Shown: piece by piece, positions 43,967 to 52,687 of the stretch
Position numbering within the stretch: position 1 is the stretch's first letter
How the letters are laid out: each line of letters opens with the position of its first letter
Assembly (NCBI GenBank): GCA_016191465.1
Contig: JACPOP010000018.1
Location: forward strand, 18,335 to 82,334
Reading direction: 5' to 3'
From: Chloroflexota bacterium
GTDB lineage: Bacteria > Chloroflexota > UBA6077 > CF-72
DNA: 64,000 bases
The notes under the pieces: generated by a model
Seen by the model: the letters and a program-made list of their open reading frames with translations, nothing else
Database searches by the model: none
Told to the model about the DNA's origin: nothing
Translations under genes and position numbers: made by a program

Positions 43967-44926
43967 TCAGTACGCGGTCGTGCGGGTGCGGTGGTAGGGC
44001 AGCGGCCACGCTCGGCCTTGTCCCAGGGTCCACAGCGCCCAATCCGCCTGGAACGGCGCGAGCGGGCTACCGAGCCCACGGAGCGCGGCACAGATTTTCT
44101 CAACCGCGTGGACGCTGAGTGCCCGAATCTCCACCTCCCGAGCGTCGTTGGTCTCCAGCAGCGTCTCGCTCCGAAGCACTGCCTCGAGATCCTCCGTGTA
44201 GCGCAGGACGCCGAGCCCGTGCAGCACCTGCGGCACCTTGTAATCCGCGAACATGGTCAGCGACTCGAGGTCCGCAAACCAGCAGTCTCCGACGCTTCCC
44301 TCGGTTGCGCCGTGAAGGTCTGCCACCAGGATCTGGGCGCGTTTGTACAGCGGCACCGCCTGGCCTCGGTATTCCGCGACGTCGTGGAAGGACGGGAAAT
44401 GCTCCGCGACCAGGCGGATGAACGTACCGACCTGGCCTTCGGACTGCTGGACAAGGGTGAGCAACGAGCCACCGACAATCGCAAGCCCGCGGCTTACCTC
44501 GCGGATGGCACCCTGCCGAGCTTCAATGAGCGGGATCTCCACGCCGTCTCGTCCCGCGAGCAGCGTTGCAGCATCCAGCGACTCCAGGAACGCGGCGTCC
44601 CAGAGCGGCTGGCCGCCGTCGAGGGCATGCCGCAGCGCCGCGGCCAGGCCCCAGTAGCCATCGCGATCCTGGCCCTGCCAGTGAACCCGCCAGCGGGGAG
44701 AACCCCAGAAGCTGAAATTGAGAGCATCCAGCAAGAGCACCACGTTCGCCGTCCGCTCCGGGTGCGCATCGTCCCACCAGTGTGGTGGCATGCGCCACGG
44801 GCTGGGGCCGAGACCGCCATCGGCGAGTGCGCGGGCCAGATGCGCGACAGCCTCATCGTCCACGGTGACCGACCGAGCCTGGGCCGCAACGCGAGCGCAG
44901 GCAGCCCGGATGCCGAGCGGGTCCAA
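43967..44926 (-). CDS. qng1: Queuosine 5'-phosphate N-glycosylase/hydrolase Qng1 (DUF2419)
   Basis: 319 residues matching the DUF2419/Qng1 queuosine salvage family, which releases the free base queuine from queuosine-5'-phosphate. Family landmarks: PHWWDD, LLLDALNFSFWG near residue 65, the HFPSFHDVAEYRGQAVPLYKRAQILVADL block near 170-200 and FADLESLTMFADYKVPQVL near 215, including the active-site-type Asp/Glu and aromatic residues. TTG start at 44926. It lies 20 nt upstream of tgt in the same direction; one gene frees queuine, the other puts it into tRNA, a self-contained salvage pair. Confidence 0.92.
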   Translation of the reverse strand: MDPLGIRAACARVAAQARSVTVDDEAVAHLARALADGGLGPSPWRMPPHWWDDAHPERTANVVLLLDALNFSFWGSPRWRVHWQGQDRDGYWGLAAALRHALDGGQPLWDAAFLESLDAATLLAGRDGVEIPLIEARQGAIREVSRGLAIVGGSLLTLVQQSEGQVGTFIRLVAEHFPSFHDVAEYRGQAVPLYKRAQILVADLHGATEGSVGDCWFADLESLTMFADYKVPQVLHGLGVLRYTEDLEAVLRSETLLETNDAREVEIRALSVHAVEKICAALRGLGSPLAPFQADWALWTLGQGRAWPLPYHRTRTTAY

Positions 44927-44940
44927 CCGGTCAGCGGCGC

Positions 44941-45504
44941 TCAGTCGGTCGGCCCCCGCATGAACCGACGGCCGATGGGCCCCGCTTCTGAGAGCAGCCA
45001 GGCGATTCCGCCGACGACAGACCAGCCGGCCAGGCTGACCATGTTGCCCGGCAAATCGCTGAGATAGCCGAGGGCCGGTGTGACCGCCAGGACCTGTAGC
45101 GCGTAGGGGACGTCACCAACGACCATGGGCTGGACAGTTTGGACCCAGCCCACCATTTGCCAACCAGCGACGGCCAGCACGAGACCGGCCACGGCACGAG
45201 CAAAACTGGGGCGCTGTGCCGACTGCCCGCCCACGCCGAGGCGCTCTGCGAGTTGCCGCCACCATGAAGGGGGTGGGGCGGCTACCCGCCGCGGGCGGGC
45301 AGCCGCGCGGGCGAGGTTGTGCAGGCGGGCCTGAAGGTCCGCCGGCGGTTGCACCAGCACCGCCGCATGCACGGCGTTGTCTAGCGCGGCCCATTGCCGT
45401 GAGAACCGCGCGCAGCCGACGCAGAGGGCGAGGTGCCGCTGCACCCGGGGCGCGGCTGCGGCTTCCGGGGTCAGGAGCAGCGCGCTTATCTCGTCGCAAC
45501 CCAT
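44941..45504 (-). CDS. Membrane-bound zinc-finger anti-sigma factor
   Basis: 187 residues from the ATG at 45504. The N-terminal zf-HC2 type finger is visible as CDEISALLL...HLALCVGC (HxxxCxxC), and two or more hydrophobic helices follow (ARAVAGLVLAVAGWQMVGW, then two segments near 140-175). By family it holds the neighbouring ECF sigma factor inactive until a membrane signal. The start lies inside the 3' end of the sigma gene (19-nt overlap), the typical coupled arrangement. Confidence 0.85.
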   Translation of the reverse strand: MGCDEISALLLTPEAAAAPRVQRHLALCVGCARFSRQWAALDNAVHAAVLVQPPADLQARLHNLARAAARPRRVAAPPPSWWRQLAERLGVGGQSAQRPSFARAVAGLVLAVAGWQMVGWVQTVQPMVVGDVPYALQVLAVTPALGYLSDLPGNMVSLAGWSVVGGIAWLLSEAGPIGRRFMRGPTD

Positions 45505-46118
45505 GACTGGCCCTCCGCTCCGTCCCATTCGACCCTGTGCTCCTGCAAGAGTACCGCGAGCCGTTCCTTCGCACGCCGGATGTGCGATTTGACCGTATTG
45601 AGCGGCAGGTCCATGGTACTCGCGATCTCTTCATACTTCTTTTCCTGGAAGTAGAACAGCGTCAGCGCCGTCCGTTGCGCCAATGGCAGAAGCTCCACGG
45701 CGGCGCGGACGCGGGCAGCTTCATCACGGGTGGCCGCGGCGTCGGCGGGGTCCGCGGCGCGATCGGGATCGGCAACCTGGTTGGCCACGACCGGCCCCTC
45801 ATCAGCGCTCTCCCAGCCCGCGTCGAGGGAGGTGCTCGGACGCGCTCGCTTCCGCCGCAGCCCATCCAGCGCCACATTGGCGGCCAACCGGTACAGCCAC
45901 GTGGTGAACCGCGCCCCGTCTTCGGCTCGAAACGACGGCAACGCGCGCAACATGCGGATTACGGCCTCCTGGGTGAAGTCGGCGGCATCCTCTCGATTGC
46001 GGGCAATCTGGAGACAGATGCTATAGATGTATGCCTGCTGCGATTGCACCAGCGCCACAATTGCGTCTTCCTCGCCCAAGATCGCTCGCGCGAGCAGCTC
46101 GGCGCCTGGCTCGGGCAT
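45486..46118 (-). CDS. ECF-family RNA polymerase sigma factor
   Basis: 210 residues: sigma-70 region 2 (ADFTQEAVIRMLRALPSFR, then TTWLYRLAANVALDGLRRKR) and region 4 (LPLAQRTALTLFYFQEKKYEEIASTMDLPLNTVKSHIRRAKERL), joined by an acidic, Ala/Asp-rich linker of about 45 residues that is longer than usual. ATG at 46118. It is divergent from the PspC-domain gene (46344), with 225 nt between, so it may autoregulate and control that envelope operon; no matching pair of -35/-10 ECF sites could be confirmed by eye. Confidence 0.92.
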   Translation of the reverse strand: MPEPGAELLARAILGEEDAIVALVQSQQAYIYSICLQIARNREDAADFTQEAVIRMLRALPSFRAEDGARFTTWLYRLAANVALDGLRRKRARPSTSLDAGWESADEGPVVANQVADPDRAADPADAAATRDEAARVRAAVELLPLAQRTALTLFYFQEKKYEEIASTMDLPLNTVKSHIRRAKERLAVLLQEHRVEWDGAEGQSWVATR

Positions 46119-46343
46119 TCAGTCGTGCGCCTCAAGACCTGAGACGCGCCGAGAAGCACGCGAGTTGCGATCACGGCCGCGGCCGGTCGCGCGGGTACTG
46201 CAACAAGACGTGCCCGCGAGCCGTCTCAGCGCCACCAGGGACTCCGCACTGGGCTCCACTCGGTGTCTACCTGAACGACCGTTCGGCGGAGACCAGTCGC
46301 GATGATGAGCCCGTACGCGACGGGCGCAACTTGGAGGAGCGCG

Positions 46344-46982
46344 ATGCACGAGGAGCAAAGCCAGCCACACCCGGCACCGCCAACGGAATTGCCGCGCCGC
46401 ATCATGCGGAGCACGCGGGAGCGCCTGTGGGCCGGCGTCGCCGGGGGACTGGGCGAGTACTTCGGCGTAGACCCGGTCCTTGTCCGGCTCATCTGGGTTG
46501 CCGCGGCGGTCTTCAGCGGCGGCCTCGCGATTCCCGCGTACATCGTGCTGTGGATGGTTATGCCGCGCGACGACCGTCCTCGCGAGGACGCCCGGTACAG
46601 GCGCTGGCAGGACTTCGCGGCGCCAACTGGCGCGCCCGCGGCCAAGCAGGCCCACGGGGATGGCCCCGCGGACCGCGCGCCGGGAAGTAGGAGGGCGGAA
46701 CAGGGAGCGCCGCCCCACGCCGGCGGCTTCGAGGAGCCCGGGCGTGGCTCACCCCCCGTCACGGCGCAACGCGGCCCGGCCGGGCTGCTGGGCGCGCCCT
46801 TCGCCGGTCTGGATCGCCGACAGAAGGCGGGTGTCCTACTGATCACTCTGGGGGTGGCTTTGCTGGTGGGACAGTCGGGCGGGTTCCGATGGCTGAGCAT
46901 CCCCTGGCACCTGGTGTGGCCGCTGGTACTGGTGCTGTGGGGTGTCTCCATGATGGCGCGCCGAGGCCTCTGGAAGCGCTAA
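46344..46982 (+). CDS. PspC-domain membrane protein
   Basis: 212 residues from the ATG at 46344 (GGAGGAG upstream). The N-terminal PspC domain (LWAGVAGGLGEYFGVDPVLVRLIWVAAAVF, one membrane helix plus a second in IPAYIVLWMVMP) is followed by a charged linker of about 70 residues and a C-terminal pair of hydrophobic helices (GVLLITLGVALLVG, HLVWPLVLVLWGV) of the LiaI/LiaF-type transmembrane module. Phage-shock-type PspC proteins sense membrane stress. The next gene starts within its stop codon (TAATG). Confidence 0.88.
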   Translation: MHEEQSQPHPAPPTELPRRIMRSTRERLWAGVAGGLGEYFGVDPVLVRLIWVAAAVFSGGLAIPAYIVLWMVMPRDDRPREDARYRRWQDFAAPTGAPAAKQAHGDGPADRAPGSRRAEQGAPPHAGGFEEPGRGSPPVTAQRGPAGLLGAPFAGLDRRQKAGVLLITLGVALLVGQSGGFRWLSIPWHLVWPLVLVLWGVSMMARRGLWKR

Positions 46983-47995
46983 TGCGCGAGCCGGCTTCAG
47001 ACCCGGGCGTGGTAGATGGTCCCTCGCGGACCGGCCGACTGGCCCGGAATGGCTTCGCCGGTCCAGTGCTCCTGGTCGCCCTGGGCACGCTCCTCTTGCT
47101 GAACAATCTGGGTGTCCTGCCCCGCGAAGTCTGGTCGGGCCTGTGGCGGCTCTGGCCGCTGGGGCTGGTGCTCGTTGGGCTGAGTCTTGTGTTGGGCGGG
47201 CGCATTCCTCGACTGCTGCTGGGCCTCCTGCTGATCGGGATCGTGGGAGTAGGTGCCGCGGCCTGGGCCACCGCGGAACGGAGTCCCGCCACCGCCGGCG
47301 CGGGTCGTGAGGCGGCCGGCGCGCTTGATCAGCCGCTCCAGGGCGCCCGCGAAGCCAACGTCACGCTCCGGTTTGGTGCCGGCCGGCTGGTGGTGGATCC
47401 GCTGGACGGCTCTCGGCCCGAGCTTGTCAGCGCGCTTCAGTACTCCGGATCGCCAGACCTCCAGCCTAGCGTCAGCTATCGCACCCGCGACGGCGTTGGT
47501 GACCTGGAGTATGTGGCGCGAGGGAGCACGGGCGGGAGCATGGCCTTCCCGACCTCCTTCCTGTGGCCGCTCTTCGGCGATCGTGGCTCGAGCGCGAGCT
47601 CACCGTCCATGCAGGTCCACCTGTCGACGGCGCTCCCGCTCTCGGTCAACGTCCAAACCGGCGTCGCGGACGCCACCCTTGACCTTTCGGGCCTCCAGTT
47701 GACTCGCCTGGACCTATCGGCCGGCGCCGCAAGTACACGGATGTCGCTTCCTCGTCCGCGCGGCACCTTGCCCGTGCGCGTGCAAGGCGGCGCCTCCACG
47801 TTCGCGATCGAGATTCCCGCCGACGTACCCGCGCGGATCCAGATCGAGGGGGGACTGAGCACGGTCGCGGTCGACGAAGGCCGCTTTCCGGCGAGCGGCG
47901 GCCGGCGCCAGTTCACATCTCCGGCCTACGCGTCTGCGACGGACCGCGTGGACCTGCGGCTCGAGGTCGGCGCCGCGACGGTCAGCGTTCGGTAG
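46982..47995 (+). CDS. LiaF-like membrane protein with C-terminal beta-rich domain
   Basis: 337 residues from the ATG overlapping the PspC gene stop by 1 nt. Residues 25-100 hold four hydrophobic helices of the LiaI/LiaF/DUF5668 type; residues 120-337 are Ala/Gly/Ser-rich beta repeats (toast-rack/DUF4097-like, GAGRLVVDPLDG, GVADATLDLSGLQLTRLDLSAGAAS). In Firmicutes LiaF-type proteins tune cell-envelope stress responses. Here the gene forms an envelope module with PspC opposite an ECF sigma/anti-sigma pair. Its 3' end overlaps that of the converging DoxX-like gene by 14 nt. Confidence 0.85.
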   Translation: MREPASDPGVVDGPSRTGRLARNGFAGPVLLVALGTLLLLNNLGVLPREVWSGLWRLWPLGLVLVGLSLVLGGRIPRLLLGLLLIGIVGVGAAAWATAERSPATAGAGREAAGALDQPLQGAREANVTLRFGAGRLVVDPLDGSRPELVSALQYSGSPDLQPSVSYRTRDGVGDLEYVARGSTGGSMAFPTSFLWPLFGDRGSSASSPSMQVHLSTALPLSVNVQTGVADATLDLSGLQLTRLDLSAGAASTRMSLPRPRGTLPVRVQGGASTFAIEIPADVPARIQIEGGLSTVAVDEGRFPASGGRRQFTSPAYASATDRVDLRLEVGAATVSVR

Positions 47996-48488
47996 TGCTG
48001 CCGGCGGCGGCACGGCTCGCGCCCGTGTCCGCCGGCGTTACCTCGCCGCGCAAGGCGCTCAGCGCCGCGCGCTCGCGCTCCTCCCGTTCGCGAACCCGGT
48101 CCTGCATCGCCTGCACGTAGACGTCCATCCCCCACGCGCCGCCGCCGCGCAGCATGACGTACAGCCCCAACACGGCCATGGCAGCCTGCATCCCATCTCG
48201 GCCGATGGCCACGAGCTCCCAGGACCCGAGGCCGAGCAGCACGAGCCCCGCCACACGGCTCATGAAGCCCATCACCAAGAACATCCCCAGCGTGAAGTGC
48301 AGGCCCGCCAGCGACAGCGCCAGCGCGGTTGAGAGGCCCAGCAGCGCGGCCTGAAGCGGCGGATCGAGCAGCGTCTGGCTGGCACTCCAGATCATCCACA
48401 CCGCCAGCGCCAGTCGGGCAACGGCCGTCACCCGGCTGCGGCCGCCATCTTCTCGCCGCGCGGCTGAAGCCGCCTGTGGTCCGCTCAT
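47982..48488 (-). CDS. DoxX-like small integral membrane protein
   Basis: 168 residues from the ATG at 48488, with four hydrophobic helices (about 22-40, 52-78, 80-98, 105-122) of the DoxX/terminal oxidase-associated type, and a highly charged C-terminal tail of about 45 residues (RVREREERERAALS) that may be coiled-coil. I do not see heme or metal ligands, so no enzymatic role is assigned. It overlaps the DUF309 gene by 4 nt (ATGA) and converges on the LiaF-like gene. Confidence 0.6.
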   Translation of the reverse strand: MSGPQAASAARREDGGRSRVTAVARLALAVWMIWSASQTLLDPPLQAALLGLSTALALSLAGLHFTLGMFLVMGFMSRVAGLVLLGLGSWELVAIGRDGMQAAMAVLGLYVMLRGGGAWGMDVYVQAMQDRVREREERERAALSALRGEVTPADTGASRAAAGSTTER

Positions 48489-48961
48489 GCAACGGCCTGC
48501 ACGCGGTGGATCCGCGGTACTCGGTCGCGCCGGAAACGCGCGATGCCGTCGGGCCCCAGCCGCACCAGGTGACGTCGGGCGCGTCGGGCATCCTCCACCA
48601 GGCGCGCCACGTCCAGGCCGTGGCACGTAACCGGGCAGACGGAGAGCAAGCGGATCCCATGGTCCAGCTTGACACACGCTCCGTAGAAGTTGTGTTTCTC
48701 CAGCGTGTGGTACAGCCCCACTCCGACCAGCAGGATGCCTTCGTACAGGTGCCGGACCGCACCCGGCTCCGCGCGCCAGAGCGTCTCGATAGTCTCATGC
48801 TGCTCGAAGAACTCACCTTCATTGAACTCTCGGATGGCCTTCTCCAACAGCGGGGGCGGCGGCTGGCCGCACGGGCTTCCCAGGTCGGCGCTCGCGAGCG
48901 TCGCGAGCGCCGCGGTGAGCTTCGGGTGGTCGGCCCTGGGAGCGGCAGTGCTCGCGTTCAT
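48485..48961 (-). CDS. DUF309 family protein
   Basis: 158 residues with the DUF309 (PF03745) core: FNEGEFFEQHETIETLWR followed by a helical YEGILLVGVGLYH and a GACVKLDHGIRLL segment. These are small all-helical proteins; the conserved His and Glu residues suggest metal binding, but no function is established. Its end overlaps the DoxX-like gene start. Confidence 0.85.
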   Translation of the reverse strand: MNASTAAPRADHPKLTAALATLASADLGSPCGQPPPPLLEKAIREFNEGEFFEQHETIETLWRAEPGAVRHLYEGILLVGVGLYHTLEKHNFYGACVKLDHGIRLLSVCPVTCHGLDVARLVEDARRARRHLVRLGPDGIARFRRDRVPRIHRVQAVA

Positions 48962-49012
48962 GCAGCGATTCTAGGGACGCACGCCTGCCGAGCAAGGTGG
49001 AAAATGAACGCT

Positions 49013-49020
49013 GATATACT
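49013..49020 (+). promoter_or_regulatory. Candidate extended -10 promoter of the aldolase gene
   Basis: TG, one base, then TATACT (49015-49020): an extended -10 box about 100 nt before the aldolase ATG, in an AT-richer patch of the gap between the DUF309 and aldolase genes. Confidence 0.4.
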
Positions 49021-49120
49021 CGCGGCTATCCAGGACGTCGGTCAGGGGCACTTGCGAGCGCGCCGCGCCGAGTCTGATCAGCCGACATCCACCGCATCTG
49101 TCCGAGGAGCTCGACGAACG

Positions 49121-50518
49121 ATGAAGTTCGCATCGCTGTCCGACCTGATCGAGGCCACGCGCGGCGCCGTTGACATCGACGGTGCCGTCACGATCAAAGA
49201 TCCCGCGGCCTTCCGCGGCGATCTCATGGACCGCCTGACACACACCGCCGTGTTCGGTGCTGGCGACGTGCGCGATGCCGCGCGCTGGCTCATCTGGGAG
49301 GGCGGCCAGGCGCTCGGGATCCAGAGCGCCAGTATCGACGCCCTGTATCGCGCGCGAGCACGCGGCGAATACGAAGGCATGACCGTGCCCGCGATCAACG
49401 TGCGGGCGATGGCGTACGACTTCGCCCGGGCCATCGTGTCCTCAGCGCACAAGGCAAAGGTGGGTGCTTTCATCTTTGAGCTTGCCCGAAGCGAGATGGA
49501 ATACACCGAGCAAGATGCTGACGAGTTCGCCACCGTGATGATGGCCGCGGCCATCCGCGAGGGCCACACCGGCCCGATCTTCATCCAGGGCGACCATTTC
49601 CAGGCAAACGCCAAGAAGTACACCACAGACCCAGAAGGCGTGCTCGAAGGCCTCCGAACCTTGATCCGGAGCGCGATCACCGCCGGCTACGGCAACATCG
49701 ACATTGACACCTCGACGCTGGTGGACCTCTCGTTCGCCACCGAGCGCGAGCAGCAGCGGCACAACTACGAGCCCGCCGCGGAGCTCGCGGCGCTCATCCG
49801 CAAGTTGGAGCCAACGGGGACCACGATCTCCATCGGCGGCGAGATCGGCGAGGTGGGCAAGAACAACTCCACCGTTGCAGAGCTTCGCGCCTACATGGAG
49901 GGCTTCAACGAGGAGTTCGCCCGCCGGGCCGGAGGCAGTGCGGTTGGCCTCTCCAAGGTGAGCGTGAACACCGGCTCCTCGCACGGCGGCGTGGTCCTAC
50001 CGGATGGTTCCATCGCGAAGGTCAAGATTGACTTCGAGACCCTGCGCGAGTTGTCGGCCTTCGCCCGCCAGGTGGGCATGGGAGGCGCGGTCCAGCACGG
50101 CGCCAGCACCCTGCCGGCCGAGGCGTTTGGCAAATTCCCGGAGGTCGGCACCGTAGAGGTGCACCTGGCCACCGAGTTCCAGAACATCATGCTGGACGGC
50201 GGCGCCTTCCCCGGGGACTTGAAGCGCGAGATGTACGCCTACTGTACCGAGAAGCTCGGCCACGAGCGCAGCGCCGGCGACACCGAGGAACAGTTCATCT
50301 ACAAGACGCGAAAGAAGCTATGGGGGCCGTTCAAGCAGCACGCCTGGACCATGCCGCACGACGCCCGAGCATCGGTCCGTGGGCTGCTGGAGGACAAGCT
50401 GACGTTCCTGTACGAGAAGCTCGGCGCCACGAACAGCGAGGCCCTTGTGGCCCGGCACGTGAAGGGCGCACGGATCGACAAGCCCCGCCCGGAGGCGCTG
50501 AAGGGCGTGCCTGCCTGA
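49121..50518 (+). CDS. Class II (zinc-dependent) aldolase, fructose-bisphosphate type
   Basis: 465 residues from the ATG at 49121 (GAGGAG upstream); the longer open frame before it is not coding-like. The class II aldolase barrel is visible: VPAINVRAM, IQGDHFQ with a metal-ligand His, IDIDTSTLVDLS, the metal-binding Glu in GGEIGEVGKNN, and the second His region in HGASTLP. It is longer than E. coli FbaA (359) and resembles the long class II members of Chloroflexota and Thermus. Fructose-1,6-bisphosphate cleavage or synthesis is the best guess; a tagatose-bisphosphate or related substrate is possible. Confidence 0.78.
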   Translation: MKFASLSDLIEATRGAVDIDGAVTIKDPAAFRGDLMDRLTHTAVFGAGDVRDAARWLIWEGGQALGIQSASIDALYRARARGEYEGMTVPAINVRAMAYDFARAIVSSAHKAKVGAFIFELARSEMEYTEQDADEFATVMMAAAIREGHTGPIFIQGDHFQANAKKYTTDPEGVLEGLRTLIRSAITAGYGNIDIDTSTLVDLSFATEREQQRHNYEPAAELAALIRKLEPTGTTISIGGEIGEVGKNNSTVAELRAYMEGFNEEFARRAGGSAVGLSKVSVNTGSSHGGVVLPDGSIAKVKIDFETLRELSAFARQVGMGGAVQHGASTLPAEAFGKFPEVGTVEVHLATEFQNIMLDGGAFPGDLKREMYAYCTEKLGHERSAGDTEEQFIYKTRKKLWGPFKQHAWTMPHDARASVRGLLEDKLTFLYEKLGATNSEALVARHVKGARIDKPRPEALKGVPA

Positions 50519-50552
50519 GAGCTCGCCACGAGCGCTCTGTCCGCGAGGCGCT

Positions 50553-52169
50553 TCAGCCGAGGAACACGTTGACCGTGTGCCAGCCGGTCGAGCCGGCGGG
50601 ATAGGGCGACGCCTCGTCTGGCGTCTGCCTCTCGCCCACCCCATCCGTGGCGCGCACGCGCACGTCCCGCACCTCGGGCGGCACCACGACCCGCGCCTTC
50701 CACAACTGCCAGGTGTTGCGGGCCAGGGCAGGCTTAATTTCGGCGTCTGTCCAGGACTTGCCACCATCCACGGTGACCTCAACGCGGCGAATCCCACGGG
50801 CCCCGGCGAACGCCACTCCGGCCACGTCGAGCGTCCCCTGTTTCACCGGCGACCGGCCGCGTGGACTGTCGATCCGCGACGCCACCTGGTAGCGCGCGGT
50901 ATCGTCCCACCCGCGCGTCTGCCAGTAGCCCTTGACATCGTTCGGCACCAGCGTGATGCGCGTCACCCACTTCACGTTCTTCATGCCGTAGATATCCGGA
51001 ATGAGGAGGCGAGCCGGCGCCCCGTGGGCACGCGTCAGCGGCTGTCCATTCATCTCCCAGGCGAGCAACGCATCCGGATCGAGTGCTCGCTCGACCGCAA
51101 CCGAGTCCTTGTAATCGTCAGCACCGGTGAACACGGCGTCAACTGCGCCCGCCTGGACCCCGGCCTGCTGCAGGAGTGCTGCGAGCTTCACGCCCTTCCA
51201 GGTGGCGTTGCCCCACAGGTCGCCGCCAACTGAGTTGGAAATGCACATGAGGGTCAGGGCGCTCTCCACGGCCGGGAGCGCCAGGAGCTGCTGGTACGTG
51301 AGCTCCAGCGGCCGATCGACCAGCCCGTCGACCACAAGCTTCCAGGTGTCCGTGGCGACGCTTGGATCGATGATGTTCTTCGAGACGGTGTAGAAGTCGG
51401 CGGTGGGCGTAATCTCCGGAGAGAGGCCCGGCACGTCCCACGGTGGCAGGTTCAGCGAAACGGGACCGCGCGCCGGGGCTGCCAAGATGACTTCGCCCTC
51501 TGAGGGTAGCGCGCGCCAGACGAGTGCGCCGACGGCCGCGGCGACACCGGAGAGTCCGACCCCGACGAGCACGTCCCGCCGTGTCACGAGTGGCCCGGAA
51601 CCAAACGGAGTTGTGGGCTCCACGTGTGTGGCGGGGCGGAGTCCCAGAAGCGAGTAGAACACCCGCAACGCGAGCGCGAACAGCAACGTCTCCACCAACA
51701 GGGACATCGCATGCCATAACAGACCGCCGTCGAGGCCTGCGCCGAAGGCTCCCGCGCCGACGGCCGCGTACAGCGCTCCTGACACGAGCCAGGCGGCAAC
51801 GGCGATCCCGAGCGTGCTCGTCCAGGTGGGGCGCCGGGCGTAGACCGCGCCAACCAGCGTTCCCACGGCCAGCGTTCCGACAGCCACCCCGGCATACAGC
51901 ACCAGCTTCGCGCCCGACCGCAGCGTATCGATCGCCGCGGAGCTCAGGCCTCCCGGTAGAAGCAGTAGGACTCCATCAGCCACCACCTCGACGGGCGACG
52001 GCGCCTGGACGAGCGCACGTCCGATCCCCACAACCGTCAGGAGAACCACCGCGGCACCGAAACCCGCGATGGCCCCAGGCCGCCGAGAGGCACGCCTCGA
52101 CGGAGCTGGCGCGGCCGTCTCGGGCACCGCGCCGGCACGATTCGTGGGGGGAATGACTCGCGCGCTCAC
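50553..52169 (-). CDS. Membrane-anchored molybdopterin oxidoreductase, sulfite-oxidase fold
   Basis: 538 residues. The N-terminal third is membrane-embedded with about five helices (residues 32-50, 68-110, 118-140, 150-175), then a Tat-like TRRDVLVGVGLSG near residue 196 with a further hydrophobic helix, then the sulfite-oxidase-type Moco domain: the Mo-ligand Cys in LMCISNSVGGDLWGN near 312, and RLLIPDIYGMKNVKWVTRI. The C-terminal dimerisation domain follows (VEVTVDGGKSW). Reaction could be sulfite or methionine-sulfoxide type; not decided here. The window also encodes Moco enzymes moeA and mocA 6-13 kb away. Confidence 0.85.
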   Translation of the reverse strand: MSARVIPPTNRAGAVPETAAPAPSRRASRRPGAIAGFGAAVVLLTVVGIGRALVQAPSPVEVVADGVLLLLPGGLSSAAIDTLRSGAKLVLYAGVAVGTLAVGTLVGAVYARRPTWTSTLGIAVAAWLVSGALYAAVGAGAFGAGLDGGLLWHAMSLLVETLLFALALRVFYSLLGLRPATHVEPTTPFGSGPLVTRRDVLVGVGLSGVAAAVGALVWRALPSEGEVILAAPARGPVSLNLPPWDVPGLSPEITPTADFYTVSKNIIDPSVATDTWKLVVDGLVDRPLELTYQQLLALPAVESALTLMCISNSVGGDLWGNATWKGVKLAALLQQAGVQAGAVDAVFTGADDYKDSVAVERALDPDALLAWEMNGQPLTRAHGAPARLLIPDIYGMKNVKWVTRITLVPNDVKGYWQTRGWDDTARYQVASRIDSPRGRSPVKQGTLDVAGVAFAGARGIRRVEVTVDGGKSWTDAEIKPALARNTWQLWKARVVVPPEVRDVRVRATDGVGERQTPDEASPYPAGSTGWHTVNVFLG

Positions 52170-52326
52170 GCGAACGTTCTACACCTTCCCGAGTCCTTCC
52201 CGCATGACAATTCGCGGACCGGGGGACACCTGCCCACCCCATCGAACGGCTCGGAGCGCCAGGTGCGAAGGATGCGTGGCCTGTCGCATTGTCTGAATGC
52301 CCTACGGTGAAGCGGGGGCTACGGGG

Positions 52327-52332
52327 TACAAT
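52327..52332 (+). promoter_or_regulatory. Candidate -10 box in the 518-nt gap before the helicase gene
   Basis: TACAAT at 52327-52332 would give a leader of about 350 nt before the DEAD-box helicase. Otherwise I see no gene in 52170-52687: the open frames there look non-coding. Confidence 0.3.
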
Positions 52333-52687
52333 ACCGCTGATCCGCTACGCATGCACGGATCACAGCGCGCCTGCACCAATACGCTGGCGCTCGGCAGGGT
52401 TCTGAGCGTTCTCCTTCGCCGCGAGTTTGGCATGCATCACGACATGGGTGCGACGCCCTCTGATACACGCCGTCGCCTAATCCGTCCGGAGATCTGGGTC
52501 CAGGGAAAAGCGACTCGGAACGATGGGCAACTCGGCCGCACATCTTGCTGACGGCCGGGCTTCTGTGCACCCTGCATCCTGGAGGATCGAGATCCTGGCA
52601 CTTCGAATTGAAGAGGTCGAGCCTACCGCTCGGCCCGTGCGAGCTTCGCGCACCCGTCGTTCAGCCGCCACCCCCGTGGCGAAGATC

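Noticed and set aside
50553..52169. Assigning the Moco protein as the missing large subunit of the cox cluster
   Set aside because: It has the sulfite-oxidase fold with its own Cys ligand, unrelated to the xanthine-dehydrogenase-type CoxL.
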